Below, piece by piece: positions 42,807 to 55,233 of a DNA stretch of 64,000 nucleotides; the stretch's first letter is position 1, and the number at the start of each line of letters is the position of its first letter. The position numbers and the translations under genes are program-made. The DNA comes from Volvox africanus. Its lineage: Eukaryota; Chlorophyta; Chlorophyceae; Chlamydomonadales; Volvocaceae. Location of the stretch: NCBI GenBank assembly GCA_030268105.1, contig BSDZ01000011.1, positions 1,550,001 through 1,614,000 of the forward strand. The letters are read 5' to 3'. The notes beneath the pieces are model-generated. The model was not told the origin of the DNA. It did no database searches and worked only from the letters and a program-made list of their open reading frames with translations.

Positions 42807-45800
42807 ACATGGTCTAGGGCACGCTGATGTGTGATCTTGTTGTTGAGGTCTGTACGATATGGCCTGGCGACATATACCGTCAGTTCGGCCAATCGAATCC
42901 TACTGCAGGCAGGCATCCCCATACAACGGCCTTATAAGCTTCAGCCCCGCCGTTGTTTTACAGCAGGGAATGAAAGGAGGAATTAATCAGACGATGACAA
43001 CAGCTCTCTGCTGCCATCAGTAGAAGTCAAAGCCTTTTCTCCGCACGGGTGCCAATACAGGACAGATCTGTCTACTCGCTACCAGGTCCGTCCGTCTGTC
43101 CCTTGCCTGCATGCGTGCAGGCGCTCTGGAGGCCGCTGCGCAGCGCCAGGGATCCACGGGTGGCGTTATGTCCAAGCTGTTCGGCAGGCGCTGATTCGGG
43201 TGGGATGCTTTCTCCGGGAGGGAAACTGCAGCGCTCCGTGGCTGTGGAAAAGTCTGCCCTTCCAACGGCAAATGCGCTCCAACAGCGCTCCCTCTTATCT
43301 TGTTTGTAACAACGCTATCCAAAACCTCATGGCGCTCCTGTGGGCCCTGACAAGGCATATGCGAGAGCTGTTCATTGCGCAATGGGGACGGGGGACCCAC
43401 TCCTCTTCCTTCACCCCGTAAATCTTGGATTTTGGCGGAGGGACGGATTCGGGGATGGCGAGTAATGATGCATGGGGTGCGGAAGTTTCAACCGTTGACC
43501 AGGAGACCGGATCAGCTCGTCCGCTGCTGTGTACACTGCGGAACAGAGAGGCCACTTTGTGAATACTGGCAATACGGAGTCATGGCGACATCATGGAGCG
43601 GTGCTTGGGAGGTGGGTACACCAGGCGGTTGTCAGTACATATTGAGCGCAAACGGTGGTAAGTACTAGACCGGGAGGTTGTGAAGGCCAGATTCAACCAC
43701 CGCGGGAGTGGCTCCGCAATGTCCCCGTTGTGTAGTATCCTTGTGTTGTGCAACGGTTATCTGGGCGTGGTGCTAGAGGCAAGACTCCTCTGTGCTATAG
43801 CCTGCGTGACATGGCAAATGCAGTGCATGTGGTGGCTTACAAGCTTATGTACAACTGGCGTAGCTGCCGCTGCTGACACTGGGCGCAATCATCTGGGAAT
43901 GGGCTGCTGTGTATAAGTTTTTGTATGCTTATATGCACGCACTCTGTGGCGTGAAGGATAGATATTTCTGAATGTAGCATTGCGGTGTGGCCCTTCATGT
44001 GACAGTGAGGTAGAAATAAAGGAAGTCACAGGGTGTGTGTGACATGGTGCGGGCAGCTCCACCTCGTGGGTATCCCAAATGACACCTCGTGTCTTCTATA
44101 CATTTGCAATACGCCCGTCTAGCCGTCTCTCGGTCTAGTAATAGTGTTGTTTCGCAAGGAAGGTGCATGCTTACCAAGTTGTGTTTTGGTCTGGGTCATT
44201 GGCCGAGTCCTTGATAGCTAGTCTATGGTCAGGGCCTCAGGAGGCTGTTGTGCATACAAGTAATCTTTTTCTCTGAATCATCATGTTGTGATTAGCGATA
44301 GATGGAGGGCTGACAGGTCGGTTCTTATCATGAGTGGATGCGTATATACACAAGTATTCTTGTGATGTAAAGCTTTGAGGTTCAGGATTGCTCTTATTGA
44401 TATACCTTGCCCACTATATATCTTGTGTGTATGGTTGAATGCACTGCAGCTGGTCAAGGAAGTATATGCACGTATGTAGGGTAGTGATGTAGTTGCCCAA
44501 ATGGAAAAGGGAATGGCATGAAGAGATATCCAGCCACATGTCATTTGCATTCAGCAGTAGAGAACCCAAAATATTGGCATGCAGTGCAGACGTATGCGAA
44601 TGCACTAACCCTGTAATGCAGTATGCGTGATGATAATGATGAGTCCAAACAACAACTCAACAACAACAAAAGTGTTCATAATGGCACCATGAACCCAGAT
44701 ATGGTGTACCCATCACCTGTAGTAGTTAGCAAATGCCTCTCGAAATGATGACAGGGTGCTTCTGCACCTTGACATTATGCTGGTGTGTGGGCCGTACATG
44801 TACGACTACTACACTCTCCCCCCTCCTGGAGGGCACGCCTCGGGCACATTGACCCTATCAGCTGATGCTAACCATTGCCTACCCCGGCCATGGGAGGTTA
44901 TAGACTCTTTTCCACGTTACGCATGTGTCGCACTCACATGCGTCCTGAGCCCTCACGGGTTTTTTTAAGCATCAATTCTTATTAGTTACTCAACAACTCT
45001 CCTACTTTCGTAGGGAACCGATATGTTCTCAGACAGATAATGATGTTCTGCTGGGATCAAACCGTGGACCTCAGGATCTGAATCTGACGGTTTCGTCCCA
45101 ATTCCGTTGCAGTAGTTGAGAACTGCAAAGGCCTCTCGAATGCTTCTGCACCTGTGTTGGTGTGTGGGCCGTACATGTTCTCTATTACATCGCTCCGTTC
45201 ACTTACCTGCCCAGTTCCCCATCACCCCCGCTGTCCCCTTCGCTTACCTGCCCGGTCCCCCATCACTCATCCGCCAGCCTTTATTGCCCTATGGGAGATG
45301 TCCAGTGCCAAGACACACAGAAGCGCTCCAGCCCATAACCATCACACGGCAAACGGGACCTGCTGCTCCTAACACGCCGTACATCTTCCATTGCGTCCTT
45401 TCATTCGTCAATCCGTGCGTCAATCTACCCTACACATACTGAAAGAGAAAAGGAGGTTTCCAGAGGTCCGCTTCGCGTCTTTGTACGGCATAGTTCCATA
45501 GCGCTAGTTCCATGCGTCCCCGCCCCTGTGTGCGTTCTGTATTACCCAGTACGGCTGTACGGGTGATACTGGATCCCGAGTCATCACTGCTGTGAGGATT
45601 GCCACCGCCATCTAACAAGCACGACCGGCGAGGCATTGCTCTTCATTCACTTCTGTTGTTGTGGTGGTGGCGGCGGCGGCGCCGTTAGCCCCTCCTGGAT
45701 ACCCTCCTCGGCTGTGCCCCCGACCGCCGCGCCCCCCTGGACCAGACCGTCCGCAAGCTCCTGCGGAGGAGGGGGAAGACGTGAAGGCAGGCTCGGAAGC

Positions 45801-46206
45801 CATCCGGATGGCCCGTGGCGGTGACCGGACAAGGACGGTCGGGTTCGTCAACAGCACATAATAAGCCGCATGCTGGTGGCACGACTACAAGGAACGAGCC
45901 GCGCTGCAGAACCACCCGGTTGCAGGAATCTGGCACCACTCTGGGAGCTTGGCGCTTTCTGGGCGACGCCCTCTGGGATACGTCTTGAATCACAAACCAT
46001 GTCATAGACCAGCCGGTGTCTTTGGAAAGAGCTGAGGTGCGAGGAGCCGATTTCAAGGTGTAGTAGCAGTAACAGATGAGAGGTCATCGGAACCGGCATC
46101 CAGGCAATACCGGCTAACGGGTAATCCAGTCAGTGGCACGATCTAACTAAACCTTCCTCCCTACCCCCTCCCACAAACCTTTACGCCTACGCTCACACAC
46201 ATATAC
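42807..46206. other. Convergent intergenic region
   Basis: Lies between the 3' ends of the GST gene and the NDUFAF5 homologue. It should contain both 3' UTRs and perhaps a last NDUFAF5 exon. No independent gene is supported. It contains a diverged direct duplication (44722-44815 and 45109-45190). Confidence 0.45.
44722..45190 (+). repeat. Diverged direct repeat pair
   Basis: 44722-44815 and 45109-45190 share GCCTCTCGAA, GCTTCTGCACCT and TGGTGTGTGGGCCGTACATG in the same order. This is a local duplication or two copies of a dispersed repeat. Origin unknown. Confidence 0.55.
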
Positions 46207-49200
46207 CTGAAATGTCACGGTGGCGGATCCCCGCTTGGCGGCCTTCGGCTGGCTCGCAGCTGGTGCCCACCCCGTCATGAAGATGACCTAGGACGGCGGG
46301 GAATCTGCTTTTCAGTAATCAATATCCGATTAATGAATGATCTTAACGAACAACGGTGAACCCAAATCATCAGCTGGAAATATCCAACAACGAACCTGCA
46401 GAAGGTCCGGAGCTCAGGATAACAACACAACGCGATCAGCCAGAGAGAGAGCGGCAGCTGCAGCAAGCTGCCGCGGCAATGTTAAATCAGTCCGGCCCAG
46501 CTAGGATGGACGCAATGGCTGCCCCGGAATGCTCTGCTGCTCTGATGACGGTCACGGCAGCCACAGCGATCACAGACCAGAGAATATCTCCATGCTGTGC
46601 GGGATTTCTATTCTCCTCGCAGTACGACGTTCTTTGGTGTGGCTGATTGAAATACGGCGTCGTACACTGGCCGATTAACACTTCATTATTCGGATTAAGT
46701 GCTTTGTTTGGATGACCCACCCGGATGGCTTTCCCCCATCAGGTGTACTCATCAGGTGTACAAGACAGCTGGGCATCGTTTCTGTTGGTCGTCCCTCGGG
46801 TCCTCCTTTGTGACATCGGCTTACATAATAAAATCTTCAACCCCCCTTCGGCCAAGTGGTTAAAACCGCTTACCATAAAACAGCCTTACTGGCTGGCTGT
46901 GCACTGGAAAGCTGCTGGGAATGAGGCGAGGGGCACGAGGTTATTCAGCTGCCAAGGGCCTTAAACTACTGGGGAGGTTGAGGATTTACCCGTGAGCGAT
47001 ACCTCGCTGGCGTACCACGGGGCTCTCTCGGGTCATGGGATACCTGCTAGGGCGTACTGATGCTGGAGATGGCGCCACAGAGCGGCCTCACCTCGAAGGT
47101 TGCGCTCACACTGCCACCATGCTCCGGTGACCCGAACATGGTGTGGTAGACAGCAGCAGCCTGCAGGCAGACCCGTGGGTTGGCAGCAGCAGCAGCAGCA
47201 GGGAGTTGGTTGGATGCGGTCGGTTCAGGTCATGATGCCAAAAGGTCTGGCATACATGCCGTACAGGTTATTGTAATCACGCAATCTACGGAGTGCAGGC
47301 GGTGGAGCATGAGGGAGCAACGGCCCGGACGGGTGGGTCCACCGGTGAGAGGGCGGGTGTTGAGCGCAGCGGATTGGAGGCTCGTGGTACAGTGAAGGCG
47401 GTCTACGGACACCAGGTGCCATATCGTCACATATTATATTTAGACGGTATTCTTTAATGGTATGTTACGATATACTCATAACGGTATCGTATCTTACGTC
47501 CCCGGATAGCTCCAAACAAGCAGCGCTGTGAAGTTTGTAACGAGGTAGGTGTAAAGGCTGGGGGGGGGGGGAAAGTGTCGAGGTGGTGGGGGGAGACGGA
47601 AATCATGCCGGCGCTGGGGAAAAATGAAACCGAGTCCGGAGTCTTGGCCCTGCGGGCGGGCGAGCCCTGCGCTTCTGTGTGCGAGCCCCGACGGCCAGCC
47701 TCACGCACCGCGAGTGCCGAGTCCCGTGACATCACTCGCCTCCGGTTAACCGCCGCGTTGCTCTCCCCCAGTGCCTATGAGAGAGAGGGCTTTCGTGCCT
47801 TTAGTATCAAAATGTTTATTATTAGCTGATTTTTCGACATGGACATAACTTCGTGATCGGACTACCGACACGCGAGTAGCAGCCGGAGAGCACGAGAGGG
47901 AGCGCAGGCAGGCATCTAGAACAGAGATGATGTCATAATTGTACAAGTCTGTACATTTCTGCTCCAACTCACAGTGCCCTGCGCAGCACCCACACAATGA
48001 CCCCTTCCCTTTTTACGCCGCACAGCACCTAACCTTTCACGGCACCTCACCGCACCACACAGCACCGGACACAGACCTTAAAACAAATCAGGGCACGACC
48101 GCCCTTACCTGCAGCACCTTTCGGAAATTTCACTACCTTTCCTTTTTTCCTCCGTCCTCTCTCCTTCCACACACACACGGTAACTCCACCTCTTTTATTT
48201 TCGGATGCACTGGGATGGATGCTCTAACGGATTGAACATTCCCGGCTCCTGTTTCCTCGCCCAATGTCCCTGCCCCGCCCCGATTTCGCCTCCCCGGCCC
48301 CCGACCGGGAACCCACCCGCAAGTGATGCACCAGCTCCAATGCGGACGGATACCCGATGTGAAATCGGTCCACATCCACTGCCGGTAGTCTCAGATCGGC
48401 CCGAGTGAGCAGGTTGCCAGCATCACGAACCTGACGGTCAGCAGTGGCCGGGGGAGAGAAAGGCAACGGAACCGGCAAGGGAAGCGGGGGGGGAGGGGGG
48501 GAAACGGGAAGGGCGGGAGGGGGGAGGGGAGCGGCAGTTCCCGTGAGCTTGAGAAGAAGGAGGCGAGCAGAGGGAGCGGAGGGGAGCGGAGGGGAGCGGA
48601 GCGGGGAAACATTGCGAAAAGAGGGGTACGGGAAATATTGAGGTGGGTTGGCCGCAACGTGGGGATCGGGGCGCATGAGTTCAGTGCATGAAGCCCACTC
48701 CGCCGTTGGGGACCGACCCCCCCCTTTCCGGTGCACACACCTGTGCCAGCGGAGACACCACCGCCGACACCCCCCCTTGCCGCTCCATTTGTGCCAGGGC
48801 GCAGGACATCCGAAGCTCCTGAGACACAGAGCGGGAGAAGACGAATAAACGAGACATGATACCGCTGTAGAGGCTGTAGCTGCTGTAAAGCACGACTAAT
48901 CGAGAGCGCAGGGCTAAAAGGGAGTTTACGACACCTTTAAATAAAACCTAGGTGTGCGTGTGGCAGAGAGGGCATAGGCTTTGGGAGGGGAGCATGGGAT
49001 CTTGTGCGCGGCAGGAGCCAGGAGTAGCATGAGGGGCCAGGAGGAAGTGGGAGGAATCCGCAGGAGGTGATGCCAAAGCCCGTTTCGGACAAGGCGCCAG
49101 CAGTCCAGCAGCATGAACGGAAAAGCGCTGGTGACCGGCCTCTGTACTTGCATATACCATGTTCTCACATTCTCTCCCCCCCAAATCGGGTATAGCCTCG

Positions 49201-50569
49201 CCTGCAAACCCTCTCCCCTAGGAGTGCGTGCTGCATTGCCCCTCCCATCTATCTCGCATCTTCCTACTCCTCCCCTGTGTTGATGCATTCCCGCCAGCTA
49301 CACACTCCCCAGCCGACCCCGCTCCCGCCCTCCCCAGGCCCCGTCCCCCCTTCATGCCCCGCACCTGCAGTGTGTCTCCCCCGAACAAGGCCGACAAGAA
49401 GAGCCCATCCGGCACGAGAGCCATACGACACTGCGCCATTGCCCCCTGCAGCCGTGTTGATCACATCAGGGGTGGGCATGGAGGATGTGCACGTGTGTCC
49501 CCAGCAATGCGCCAGAAGAGGTGCGGAGGTCACATCCAGGAGATAAGAGGAAAAAACACACAACAAGCAGGAGTGGTTGTGGTTGGTTGTGTGTATAAAT
49601 GTGTACATTTCGAAACATGGAATTCAGAAAGGATGGAGCGAGATCCAGAATGATGCTGACACGTAACGGCTTGATGCGAATGGATTCCGAGGGATTTGGC
49701 TGTTGCGCGCAACGGCGGGTGCTGCGGGCTCTGGGCGCCAAAAAGAGGGCTCTACGCTCCTGCTATCCGTTTCGCGGATTCACTGGCGGAGGGGGGAACG
49801 CACCGCAACTATCAACCAGATAGCGAAATCTGGTACATAACATGTGCCAGTACGAGTAGCCGCCGGCCCCGAACTGGCGGGCCGCCAACTGTTCCGTACC
49901 GACCAACCGACCCATGGGTCGTGTGCTAGTTGCTGTCCTTCCGGTGCGTTCCGCGGTCTCCACCACAACCTCACGGCGGTCCGCCCCCGGCGCCCGGAAG
50001 TCACCTGGTACTGCTGCCAGGTCCGCCACGTTGCTGGAACCAGTTGCTTTGAAAGCCACGGCCAAGGGGTCGCCGCTGAAGTGTGAGACCCGCCTCTCCC
50101 CACCCCCGATCACAAGCTCTTACAGCCAAGCCGCGGGACTGAACCCGCTTCCCAAACGCCGGAGGCGCCCCTTTCCCCTCTTGGAGACGTATTTGCTGAT
50201 GGGCTGCGTCTCTACATGCCAGTTCCCAACTTGTACAAGTCGTGTGTGGTGAACCCTTCGCCGCCGATGCCTAGTCGTCTGCCCCTTTGGCTGGTGTATG
50301 GCAGACGCCACCGATTGGTATAAGGAAATGAATTGTCAATGCAGGCAGTGGCTGATGATCCATGATGATGATGATGATGGTGGTGATGATGATGATGATG
50401 ATGATGTTGATGGTGGTGGTGATGATGATGATGATGATGATGGTGATGATGGTGGTGGTGATGATGATGGTGGTGGTGATGATGGTGATGGTGATGATGG
50501 TGATGGTGATGATGATGGTGGTGGTGATGATGGTGATGGTGATGATGGTGATGGTGATGATGGTGGTGG

Positions 50570-50631
<62 letters not shown>

Positions 50632-50716
50632 GTGGTTGTGATGATGACGGTGATGATGATGATGATGATGATGATGGTGGTTGTGATGATGACGGTGATG
50701 ACGGTGATGATGATGA

Positions 50717-50750
<34 letters not shown>

Positions 50751-53700
50751 GGTGATGATAGGCTGATACTAAGGAACCTGCGCTCGGCCCCACACCTCCA
50801 GTCTGTCCTGAGGGGCCTTATCCCTCACCCTGTCTTCAGGAGCCTCATCTCTGGATCTTACTCCACACGTCCACATCTGTCCCCAGCACCGTCTGAAACG
50901 ACCCCGGCCCACATCCCCATCCCTTACCGGCAGGTCGTTGGCCCAGTGCAAGCCAAGGCAGCTGATGATGACTGGAGGGCAGGGAAGGGGAGGGGACCAG
51001 ATCACAGCGACTGAGGTGAAGACTAACGCGCGTAAAGCGTGAGTTCGGCAGTAGAAAAGGTGGAACCAGCACTGAGGCCCCTGGACGAAGCCTCACTACG
51101 AACGTCAGTAAGTCGCGCACCCATTCCGCCGCAACACATCCCCCAACCTCTGTCGCTCTCTGCACCAGATAATGGAATGCAGCCGCCCTGGACACCGATC
51201 ACACGGTTTCTTCAACACTCTCCTCCCTCCCACCTGAGCTATCTCTCATTACACAAACGAACGCTTCTCCCAAAGCAGTGCGCCACCTTTCCCCCATCGT
51301 CCCCCCCGGACCATACCAGCAAGGAACACACCCGTGCTTTGTATTCCTCCTCCCTCCCCCCTCTCCGGGCCCTGGTCCTCCCCACATATCTCCTCCCTTT
51401 TCACCCTCTCGGCCGGACCCCTATGTTTACCTCCAAACCCCCTTCTACCCTCCCTACACCCGATATCCCCAGACGGACCGCTTCACAGCGGCCCGAGAGG
51501 CCCCAGGACACTCACGGTTTACGCTGCTGGGCTTCAGGGGCAGATGCTCCTCATCCCCCCGCACGTACAGCACCCGGGGCCAGGGCCTGGCGCCGGGTCG
51601 GGAACGAGACTCGGCCTCCTCGCGCTGATGAGGAGTGACGTGGGGGGGCGAGCGACGGATAGGGAGGGGAACATTCGGTCGGGGCGAGTGCAAGGATGAC
51701 GTCGGACAGATATCGCCGGCGATATGTGCCGACGAGTAAACAATCCAAAAACAATGACACATATGAAGATGGTAATTGTACTGGTACTGCGGAGAGCCGC
51801 AATGCGGGAGAGGCGTGTATGGGCTAGGCGGGTTCAGTGTGGGGGGAGACACCCAAGTTACGGTGGGCTGCATCTGTATATGCGTGTGCGTATGTGTGTT
51901 TGTGTATGCATGTGTGTATTGTACTACGGACCCAGTGCCATGGACATCCACCTGATAGACGCGTTCGTCCCCTCACCGCTATTTTCTCCATCCGCCTCTT
52001 TAGACACCCCCTCTTAGCGCCCTTCGAAGCGCCCTCCCCTTCTTTTCCGTTTGTCCCTAACAACTTGCTCTCGCTCCCTAGGGCGTTATGGACATGTTGG
52101 TAAGTGTTAGAAAGGAAAGCGCCCAGCACTAGCCCTCGGCGGTATTACCTCTTTCTTGCTTCTCACTTCTTTATTTATTTTCTTATTCTTCCTTTTTTTC
52201 TCCTTCATACACCCGATGTATCGCTCATGTCAACAGGTTTCCCGGTGCCTCTCACCCTGCACCCTGTCACCCCCGTCATACCTTGACCCTGTTGAGCATG
52301 TGCTGTGACGTGTCCACCACCAGCACCTGCTCAACGCCCGCCCGGCCGCCCGCCAGCTGATGTAACACCGGCAGGGCTGAGCAGAGGTAGTGAGAGAATG
52401 AATGTCACGAGATCAACGAAGAAGGGGGGACGAGTAGCAGAAAGTGAATGTACGCGAAGTTGGCGCGGAGGGGGACGGGAAGGCGCCGACGAGGGAGCTG
52501 TGTATCTGCTGGAGATGCGCGTCTAGCCACCTAGATTAGATGCGGAGACTAACCCGCCGTACCGATGACGTGATCATTTCCTCCCCAGAGGGTATGAGAA
52601 GCATGAATTGATTTGGCGGACTGCTTAGCCTGGCCAGTAAGGACATGACACCACCAGTCCGATCCCCGCTAGGAAGGGGGAGAGAGCGGAGAGGGGGGAG
52701 CCCCAGCTGATGCCTGGTACGGCGGCACAGTGAGACGGCACTCCGGACCTCGCATGTGAACTCAAACAACACTCTAGCTACTTGCCTCCATAACCACTCT
52801 CCGCTTTCTCCTCCACGAGAGGTCTCCAAACTCTATTTTTAATGTTCCCCAAATACTCCTGGATAGCGACTTAAGCCAATTCTATCCATCCTCCGTTCGG
52901 TTCCTTTAATCGCTTTACGTGGCCATACCCATCACCTTTCATTCGTCATCATTCCGTGCGCATTCCCAATTTTATATGTTATCGGAATTGCTTTCTTACT
53001 CTTAAATTGATATAAGTTGACAGACATCACCCAACATTCAATTTGGTAAATTGGCGATCTCACCACCTGGTAGTTCTTCGGGACGCAACCTATTCATTGC
53101 AATCTACAGCGCAGCGGCAAATTCGACACTTGATTGGTCATATGCTCGCCTTCCAAACCCCTACCCCCGCCCTGTCCCTCTTCCTTCCCTCTTCCATCAG
53201 CACCCCTCACCTGCCCCTCCCAGCACAACCGCTGTAGGAAAGCTTCGCCGGCAGTCCTCCAGTCGGTCCAGCAGCCGCTCGCTGACAGCAGACAGCAGCG
53301 GGTCTGCGGAGTCCACCAAGGCAGCAGAGCGGTCGCGGTGGAGGGCTTTCACTTGACTGCGGGAGGGTTGGGAAGAAGAGGCGTGATTGAGTGAATGCAA
53401 CGAATAACCAATAACTAGTAACGACCAAAACGGTTTTAGAAACCTTATCTTGAAATAGAAGTGTGTTCAAGTCATTTTTGTACTTACTGGGTCTTCCTAG
53501 GGTACAACGAGAGAGGGACTAAGTGGACGCCAGGATGCGTGTGTAGGCTACCTGGGATTGCCAGGCAACGGGAAATGAGAGTGCTGTACGGCAAATGGAT
53601 GTATGTGCCCCTTGCTAAGACGGCCTTACCGGTCGAAGACGTCCATTGGAGGCCCCAGCCCCTCATCCCGGGGGGATCTCCGGTGCTGCCGGGATGGGGG

Positions 53701-54606
53701 CTGATTGTGATGAGGAGTCATCCAGGAGTCATCCTCGACAGACATACGACTACTACTACTATTGCTACTGCTGCTCCAATGGAACTGCCGCACTGAGCCC
53801 GAGTGAGGTAATGACGACGCCGGACACCTCCCCAAGTCCCGCCTGTTCTGCATTTGGCCCCGGAGTGCAGCACTTGTCGCGCAGTGTTTGGGTCGGCGGC
53901 CCGCAACGTCATTATCGCCATTACCATCACCATCATCGCACCGCCTGCGCAGTGGTAAGTTCATTCCACTTGGATTTGTCGCCGCCGCCGCCGCGCATGA
54001 TACCCCTCCTCCTGGTGAGCCGACAACCCACCCTGAGCTGCCAACCGGTAGAATGCTGATTGGCGTAGCAAATCTGTTCTTTTGGCCGCTGCAGCGGAAG
54101 CCGCCGCCGCCCCTCTCGGTGTTGCCCCAGCTTATACCCCAGGCAAGGCTGGGGACACCCCCGCTCTGAATCCCCTTACGTCCGTGACGCACACCAGTCC
54201 CTGTACGAACTCCATCCCGCCATCCCCCTACGAGCTGCCAGACCGAGGAGACGCCAGCTAGATCTCGCGATGATGGAGATCCGGTGGAATATAATTCCCT
54301 TCCATTTTTACCAATTATTATATCGTTGCTGAAGCTGCTGGCACTTCTCGTGCTGCCCACAGCTAGACGCAGTGGCATCAGTAAAGTTCGCGGTGAGGCC
54401 TCTTGCATTCCGCAACCCAACGGGAAATCTGCTGTCACTGACAGCGCGCCAGTCCGGGCGCCGCCTACGACCTGCCAAGCCGGCCGCAGCTGTGTTTCCA
54501 TGCCCATGCACGCGGGGACAAGGGCAACGCGGCTGGCGTTGCTGGCGACTGCTACTGATGCCGCTGCCAGGCCTGAAAGGCTGGCAGCCGCGTGAGTTGT
54601 GGTCAT
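46207..54606 (-). CDS. NDUFAF5: NDUFAF5 homologue: complex I assembly SAM-dependent enzyme, eleven exons
   Basis: Minus-strand exons: 54606-53630, 53356-53211, 52376-52282, 51624-51516, 50971-50928, 49445-49365, 48818-48741, 48430-48317, 47774-47709, 47160-47092 and 46287-46207. All have GT-AG borders and the phases close over about 620 codons. Conserved landmarks in order: [24 protein letters not shown], a SAM-site loop [100 protein letters not shown] and FMTGW. Human NDUFAF5 hydroxylates an arginine of the core subunit NDUFS7 in mitochondria. Oddities: a 320-residue N-terminal extension before MDVFDR (it begins Ala/Ser-rich without acidic residues, as a mitochondrial presequence would), which may hide an intron; and an uncertain C-terminus, where either the frame runs on past 46207 to a nearby stop or a further small exon exists. 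Confidence 0.9.
50361..50758. repeat. Long GAT/GGT trinucleotide tract in NDUFAF5 intron 5
   Basis: About 400 bp of almost pure GAT repeats with interspersed GGT and a few GAC. It lies in the intron between exons 5 and 6 of the NDUFAF5 homologue (50927-49446). It gives long poly-Asp, poly-Met and poly-His frames that are only shadows of the repeat. On the transcribed strand it is an ATC/ACC run. Confidence 0.92.
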
Positions 54607-55233
54607 GTTAAGGGTGCGGTGGGGGTAGCGGAATAGTAGTGGAGATCTGTTCGAGACGAAGGGGGCACGATCGGGTCTCGAACGCTGTGGCCAGTGGAGA
54701 TCTTCCGTAAACCGCCGGGTGAGCCACTTTCAGTCGTGGACTTGGTCGGTGTTGGGGCGTGAAGCTCCCTTGGTAAAGGCCCGAAATGGCCCCTGATGTG
54801 TGACAGCCCGCTGCGATCCGACAAGCAGCTCAGGTTGGTGGCGTTGCATGAGGTCGCGAGCTATTGTAATACCTAAATTTCACAGTGTATCATGGTTTGG
54901 GACTGGAATGGCTGTCCCAGACGTTCGGCTAGGAGTACAGCCTCAGGCCTTGCGCATGCAAAGCTGATGACTTTTATTAATTCATCAAAATAATTAATCC
55001 ATCTAAAAGTTCAATGTAATTATTCCGGCAGCGTCATTATATTACGATGTGATGTGATGCCTGCGGGGCTACCTGCCGTGCTGTCGTGCAACTAACAAGT
55101 GCCTTGCCTTACCGTGGAAGCGTAGCTGTGATACCAGATGGATAGCTTTATGCACTGCGTCAAATATGGCATGGTGTAGAATGGTTATGTTCATCTTAAC
55201 GTGACTAGGCTGGGCGGCAGGTTCGTCGTTGCG
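54607..55233. promoter_or_regulatory. Shared intergenic region of two divergent genes (candidate bidirectional promoter)
   Basis: 627 bp separate the start codons of the minus-strand NDUFAF5 homologue and the plus-strand MidA/NDUFAF7-like gene. No other gene fits in it. It must contain both 5' UTRs and promoters. I could not assign a TATA box or specific motif. Starts were inferred from open frames, not from transcripts. Confidence 0.5.

Noticed and set aside
43017..43400. 127-codon minus-strand frame downstream of GST
   Set aside because: No family signature and no splice support; probably chance in GC-rich DNA.
45050..45070. B-box-like GGTTTGATCCC on the minus strand as a tRNA gene
   Set aside because: The T-stem does not pair and no A box lies upstream. 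Not a tRNA.
46840..46880. tRNA-Ser-like D-arm (GGCCAAGTGGTTAAAACC)
   Set aside because: No anticodon arm, T-arm or acceptor pairing follows at the right distance. It lies in an intron-side stretch of the NDUFAF5 gene and is at best a SINE A-box relic.
48224..48736. 170-codon minus-strand frame
   Set aside because: Only its central part (48317-48430) is a real exon, bounded by good splice sites. The rest is Pro/Ser low complexity from intron sequence.
49763..50113. Minus-strand open frame in NDUFAF5 intron 5 with an exon-like AG (CACTTCAG)
   Set aside because: Conserved protein sequence runs directly from exon 5 (NDLP) to exon 6 (GAMAQ), with matching phases. No homologue residues are missing, so an extra exon here is not needed.
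50212..51014. Long poly-Asp, poly-Met and poly-His open frames
   Set aside because: All three are readings of the GAT trinucleotide tract in different frames and strands. The tract lies within an intron of a well-supported gene.
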